In this document: positions 61,145 to 64,000 of the stretch, piece by piece | How the letters are laid out: each line of letters starts with the position of its first letter | Position numbering within the stretch: the first letter of the stretch is position 1 | Source of the DNA: an uncultured Opitutia bacterium | GTDB taxonomy: Bacteria > Verrucomicrobiota > Verrucomicrobiia > Opitutales > UBA953 | Length of the DNA stretch: 64,000 nt | Assembly: GCA_903913915.1 (NCBI GenBank) | Contig: CAIWNE010000094.1 | Location: forward strand, 124,001 to 188,000 | Direction of reading: 5' to 3' | Position numbers and translations under genes: made by a program | Notes under the pieces: generated by a model | Told to the model about the DNA's origin: nothing | Seen by the model: only the letters and a program-made list of their open reading frames with translations | Databases searched by the model: none

Positions 61145-62722
61145 ATGCGGCGGCCACCCCTCCTCCTTCTCCTGATCGCGCACCTCGGTGCGACCGTGGC
61201 GCTCCAGGGGGCGGGTGCCGACCTCTATCGCATCCAGTGCTCGGCCTGTCACGGACCCGAAGGCAAAGGAATCCCAGGCGTCTTCCCTCCGCTCGCCGGT
61301 TCGGACTTCCTGCGCGACCATCGGACCCAGGCCTTGCGTGCTCCGATGGAAGGCGTCCAGGAACCGCTGACCGTCAACGGCGTGACCTATCACGCCCAGA
61401 TGCCGGGCGTGGCCCTGAAGGACGAACAGATGGTCGAGCTGTTCGATTTCATCTTCACGGCATGGGATAACCGTCTGCCCAAGACCAGCCTCGAAGAAAT
61501 CCGCGTGGCGCGCGCGGGCAGCCATTTCCCGACCTTCGAGCAGCTGGTCGACTCGATGTGCCCCCGCACCCTGCCCGCCGCGCCCGCAGGCTGGAACCTA
61601 CGCGTCGCCCTGCCCTTGGGCTTCAATCCCGTCCGGGCCATCGCCCACCCCGACGGCCGGCATGTCCTGCTCCTGGCTGCCAACGGCGACGTATGGCAAT
61701 GGGACCAGGCCGCCGCCGAACCGGTCAGGCTCTTCGCCGGCTCCGACTACGTCGACGCCAAGCTGGGCGGCCAGGCCTGCCTCGGCCTCGCCGTCGATCG
61801 CGAACGTCGGCTCTACGTCGTCTGCAACCAATGCGACAAGACCCGCGTCCCGGTCTCCAATGAGGTCACGATCTTCCGCGCGCGACCGCAGGCCGACGGC
61901 GCATGGAGCCGGCCGACCCCTTGGTTGCGCACGTCCTACCCATTCGGCGTCGGCCCGTACAACCACGGCGTATCGCACATCGAACAAGGACCCGACGGCC
62001 TGCTCTACGTCAGCAGCGGCGCCCGCACCGACGGCAACGAGCCCGGACAGTCCGACAACTATTACAAAGGCGGCGAGGTGCCGCTCACCGCGACGCTTTG
62101 GCGGCTCGACCCGGCCTCCGACGATCCGAAGGTCGAGATCTACGCCCGCGGCCTGCGCAACACCTTCCATTTCACCTGGGACCGTGAAGGCCGGCTGCTC
62201 GGCGTCGAGAACGGCCCGGACGCCGACGCGCCGGAGGAACTGAACGTCATCCGCCAAGGCGCCCACTACGGCTTCCCGTACCAGTTCTCCGACTGGGACC
62301 GTAAGCCCTATCCGCACACGCCGGACGCGCCTGCCGGCAGCCGCTTCGTCCGTCCCATCCGCAACCTCGGCCCCGACGCGCTCGGCGCCGATGGGGCCAC
62401 GTCGACCTTCACGCCGCACTCCTCGCCGGCGGCGATCGTGGAACTGGGCGACGACTGGCCGGCTCCGCTCGGCGGGCAGCTCATCGTGGCCCGCTTCGGC
62501 AACCTCATCTCGGCCTCGTCCGGCTACGACCTCCTCCGCCTGAAGGTCGACCACCGGACGGGTACGGCCGAGACCCACACGCTAATCGCCCCGCTCGGAC
62601 GGCCCATCGCCCTGCTCAGGCTTCCGGGACATCGGCTGCTCATCGTCGAATACACGCGCGGCACGACGCTCGGGGCCGGCCTCAGTACGCCGGGCAGGCT
62701 GCTGATCCTCGAGCCGAAGTGA
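61145..62722 (+). CDS. Secreted cytochrome c - sugar dehydrogenase (propeller) fusion
   Basis: ATG 61145 gives 525 residues with a signal peptide (LLLLLIAHLGATVALQG). A mono-heme c domain comes first, with CSACH at residues 32-36 and a likely Met ligand in HAQMPGVALKDEQ (about 86-98). From about 150 to the end is a beta-propeller of the PQQ-type glucose/sorbosone dehydrogenase family (PF07995): SHIEQGPDGLLYVSSGARTDGNEPGQ (about 278-303), YARGLRNTFHFTWDREGRLLGVENGPDADAPEELNVIRQGAHYGFPY (about 335-380). The 'ARGLRN-x-x-x' and 'ENGPDADAPEELN' segments match the Ca/PQQ-site blocks of that family. The heme would take electrons from the propeller cofactor. Its stop is directly adjacent to the convergent methyltransferase stop, with no bases between. 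Confidence 0.88.
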   Translation: MRRPPLLLLLIAHLGATVALQGAGADLYRIQCSACHGPEGKGIPGVFPPLAGSDFLRDHRTQALRAPMEGVQEPLTVNGVTYHAQMPGVALKDEQMVELFDFIFTAWDNRLPKTSLEEIRVARAGSHFPTFEQLVDSMCPRTLPAAPAGWNLRVALPLGFNPVRAIAHPDGRHVLLLAANGDVWQWDQAAAEPVRLFAGSDYVDAKLGGQACLGLAVDRERRLYVVCNQCDKTRVPVSNEVTIFRARPQADGAWSRPTPWLRTSYPFGVGPYNHGVSHIEQGPDGLLYVSSGARTDGNEPGQSDNYYKGGEVPLTATLWRLDPASDDPKVEIYARGLRNTFHFTWDREGRLLGVENGPDADAPEELNVIRQGAHYGFPYQFSDWDRKPYPHTPDAPAGSRFVRPIRNLGPDALGADGATSTFTPHSSPAAIVELGDDWPAPLGGQLIVARFGNLISASSGYDLLRLKVDHRTGTAETHTLIAPLGRPIALLRLPGHRLLIVEYTRGTTLGAGLSTPGRLLILEPK

Positions 62723-63526
62723 TCAGGCCGTCTTCGTCAGGCGGAACGAGCGGTAACTCATCTCTCCGCTGACCGCGTCGCGATAAATCCGCGACCCCTT
62801 GACGCCGGCGAAATCCAACGCCAACCCATGCAGGAAGCTTGGCAACGCCTGCTTCACCATGGCGGCATACCGAGGTGTGTTAAGTTCCATCCCACGGATG
62901 ACCTCGGGATTGATCAGACGCATGTCGTCTAGGCGCATCCGGGAATGCTTCGCCAAGGCCGAGACCCATTCTTCCACCCCGTTGCGATAACGAAGGTCGG
63001 CATGGCAGAACCTGCCGCCGGGCTTGAGCACGCGGGCGACCTCATCGACGAAGCCGGGGAAATCGGGATAGCAATGCGAGGCTTCCACATTGATCACGAC
63101 GTCGAAACTGGCGTCAGGGAAAGGCAGCTTCTGGGCATCGCCCTGCTGAAAACGGAGCCCGGCGGCCTGATGACGAGCCTGACAATGTCGGATGGCCTCG
63201 GGATTCAGGTCGAGGCCGACGTATTCCTTCGGCTGATAGATCCGGGCGAAATAGGAAGCGCCACCCCCATGTCCGCAACTGACCTCGAGCACGCGGAGCC
63301 CGCTCAGGTCGACGCCTCCCCGGACGTGCTCATACAGCTGGATGTTAGGTCGGTTAGGTTCGTCGGCCTGCGAAAGCGCGAGTGATCGCGCCTCGGCATC
63401 CTCGAAAGCATAGTTGAGGAAGTCGATGCCCTGCGCCCGGACACGTCGCGTGAAGAACGGATACCACCAGGCCCAAAGCCGCTGACGGAGCTTGGGGCGG
63501 ACGAGGATCTCCTCGATGAGTCCCAT
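62723..63526 (-). CDS. Class I SAM-dependent methyltransferase
   Basis: ATG 63526 (MGLIEEIL) gives 267 residues; the frame extends 51 bases upstream into the glycosylase gene, but this ATG overlaps that gene's stop (TGATG), the usual coupling arrangement. The Rossmann fold shows motif I VLEVSCGHGGGASYFAR (about residues 79-95), the acidic strand end VGLDLNPEAI, motif GDAQKLPFPDASFDVVINVEASHCYPD (about 130-156) and VLKPGGRFCHADLRY (about 168-182). This is the UbiE/phthiotriol-methyltransferase type (Methyltransf_11). Substrate is unknown. It probably forms a two-gene unit with the SMUG1-like glycosylase, though functional ties are not obvious. Confidence 0.9.
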   Translation of the reverse strand: MGLIEEILVRPKLRQRLWAWWYPFFTRRVRAQGIDFLNYAFEDAEARSLALSQADEPNRPNIQLYEHVRGGVDLSGLRVLEVSCGHGGGASYFARIYQPKEYVGLDLNPEAIRHCQARHQAAGLRFQQGDAQKLPFPDASFDVVINVEASHCYPDFPGFVDEVARVLKPGGRFCHADLRYRNGVEEWVSALAKHSRMRLDDMRLINPEVIRGMELNTPRYAAMVKQALPSFLHGLALDFAGVKGSRIYRDAVSGEMSYRSFRLTKTA

Positions 63527-64000
63527 CAGGACCAGACCCCCTGCTCGACCAAGGCCTTGGTCGCCGCGGCGGACCAACCTCGATTGGCCACCGGATTCGC
63601 CGGACTCGGGTGCGGCACCCTGGCGTACTTGACCAACAGTCCGTCCAAGGCTTCACGAGCCCGCGTCTCGGCATAACCGCCGACGCCGACGACGGTGCTG
63701 ACGCCGAGCGCCTCGACCATGACGCGCAGGAGCTTGTCGCATTCCTCGTTCACGGGTGCCATGACCTCGGCGGGCAATTCCTCCGGGATGACGTTACGCC
63801 CCTGCTTGGTGTTCTCGAGGAAGAGCAACGGACAGTAATTGTGGACGAGATGATCGGTGAAGAATACCTCAGCCTTGCCGAAGCGCTCTTGGAACAATCC
63901 CCAGAGACGGCGGCCGCTGACCTCGGAACGGTGGCAGGCGAAGCCGGCGACCTTCTTGCCGGGATGCTCCTTGTCGGGTCGCCCCACCGGCATCTCCAGC
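63526..64000 (-). CDS. SMUG1-type uracil-DNA glycosylase (5' end outside window)
   Basis: The frame is open to the window edge; ATG 63993 is in frame but internal, because sequence before it (LE) continues the family alignment. Visible residues match the C-terminal two-thirds of SMUG1: FACHRSEVSGRRLWGLFQERFG, FFTDHLVHNYCPLLFLENTKQGRN, VVGVGGYAETRARE, and the DNA-intercalation and catalytic-site block HPSPANPVANRGW (about 46-34 codons from the stop). The His of HPSP is a catalytic-type residue. The missing N-terminus should carry the GMNPGP motif. It removes uracil and oxidised pyrimidines from DNA in base-excision repair. Its stop overlaps the start of the methyltransferase gene by one base. 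Confidence 0.9.
   Translation of the reverse strand, partial: LEMPVGRPDKEHPGKKVAGFACHRSEVSGRRLWGLFQERFGKAEVFFTDHLVHNYCPLLFLENTKQGRNVIPEELPAEVMAPVNEECDKLLRVMVEALGVSTVVGVGGYAETRAREALDGLLVKYARVPHPSPANPVANRGWSAAATKALVEQGVWS

Overview
The window is a GC-rich stretch of a bacterial chromosome from the Planctomycetes-Verrucomicrobia-Chlamydiae (PVC) group, most likely a Verrucomicrobiota (Opitutae-like) member. The reasons are three paired sets of DUF1549/DUF1553 cytochrome proteins with DUF1501 partners, several giant propeller-HEAT-CxxCH proteins of the 'Pirellula/Verrucomicrobium' type, many DUF1080 proteins, and few Shine-Dalgarno sequences. Coding density is very high: no gene-free stretch exceeds about 220 bases. 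I see no tRNA, rRNA, CRISPR array, insertion sequence, phage gene or origin.

Layout. (1) 2-6431 (+): a tight operon of esterase (cut by the left edge), DUF1080 protein, DUF6428 protein, a complete ribose-type sugar ABC importer (ATPase, permease, lipoprotein) and a double-NIPSNAP protein, closed by a strong terminator. (2) 6516-7685 (+): a ClC channel. (3) 7708-13801 (-): a 1703-residue ThuA/propeller/HEAT/cytochrome/ThuA protein, then a Dabb protein and an unknown secreted protein. (4) 13896-19161: an AraC regulator diverging from a PEP-hydrolase-like / Tm-1-like / PL9 pectate-lyase operon, then a DMT transporter. (5) 19200-27533 (-): a DUF1080-SGNH-propeller-cytochrome fusion, and separately an operon of a secreted alpha/beta hydrolase, a GMC oxidoreductase and a gluconate-2-dehydrogenase subunit-3-like protein. 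(6) 27704-33749 (+): an Uup-type ABC-F ATPase, a XylR-like regulator directly before a GH28 polygalacturonase, and a small Cys-motif protein with an outer-membrane protein. (7) 33813-39342 (-): two more propeller proteins, one with cytochrome. (8) 39440-59510 (+): a lipoprotein hydrolase; DUF1549/1553-DUF1501-esterase; an FAD oxidoreductase with a golvesin-like tail; DUF1549/1553-DUF1501-DUF1080-double DUF1080; DUF1549/1553-DUF1501. (9) 59537-64000: a sulfatase (-), a cytochrome-sugar-dehydrogenase fusion (+), a methyltransferase (-) and a SMUG1-type uracil-DNA glycosylase (-, cut by the right edge).

How it may work together (inference). The window looks specialised for breakdown of complex, partly sulfated and pectin-like polysaccharides outside the cytoplasm. 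Alongside hydrolases and lyases it carries an unusual density of parts associated with oxidative attack on sugars through 3-keto intermediates: a GMC/subunit-3 dehydrogenase pair, DUF1080 (3-keto-disaccharide hydrolase family) domains, ThuA domains and many c-type hemes. Several of these are fused in single polypeptides. Two regulators of different families each sit next to a pectin-degrading enzyme.

Regulation. Three genes for large heme proteins have very similar promoter-like elements whose -10 box ends only 10-13 bases before the start codon, suggesting leaderless messages. Several perfect or near-perfect dyads lie in the intergenic regions next to regulators and operon starts.
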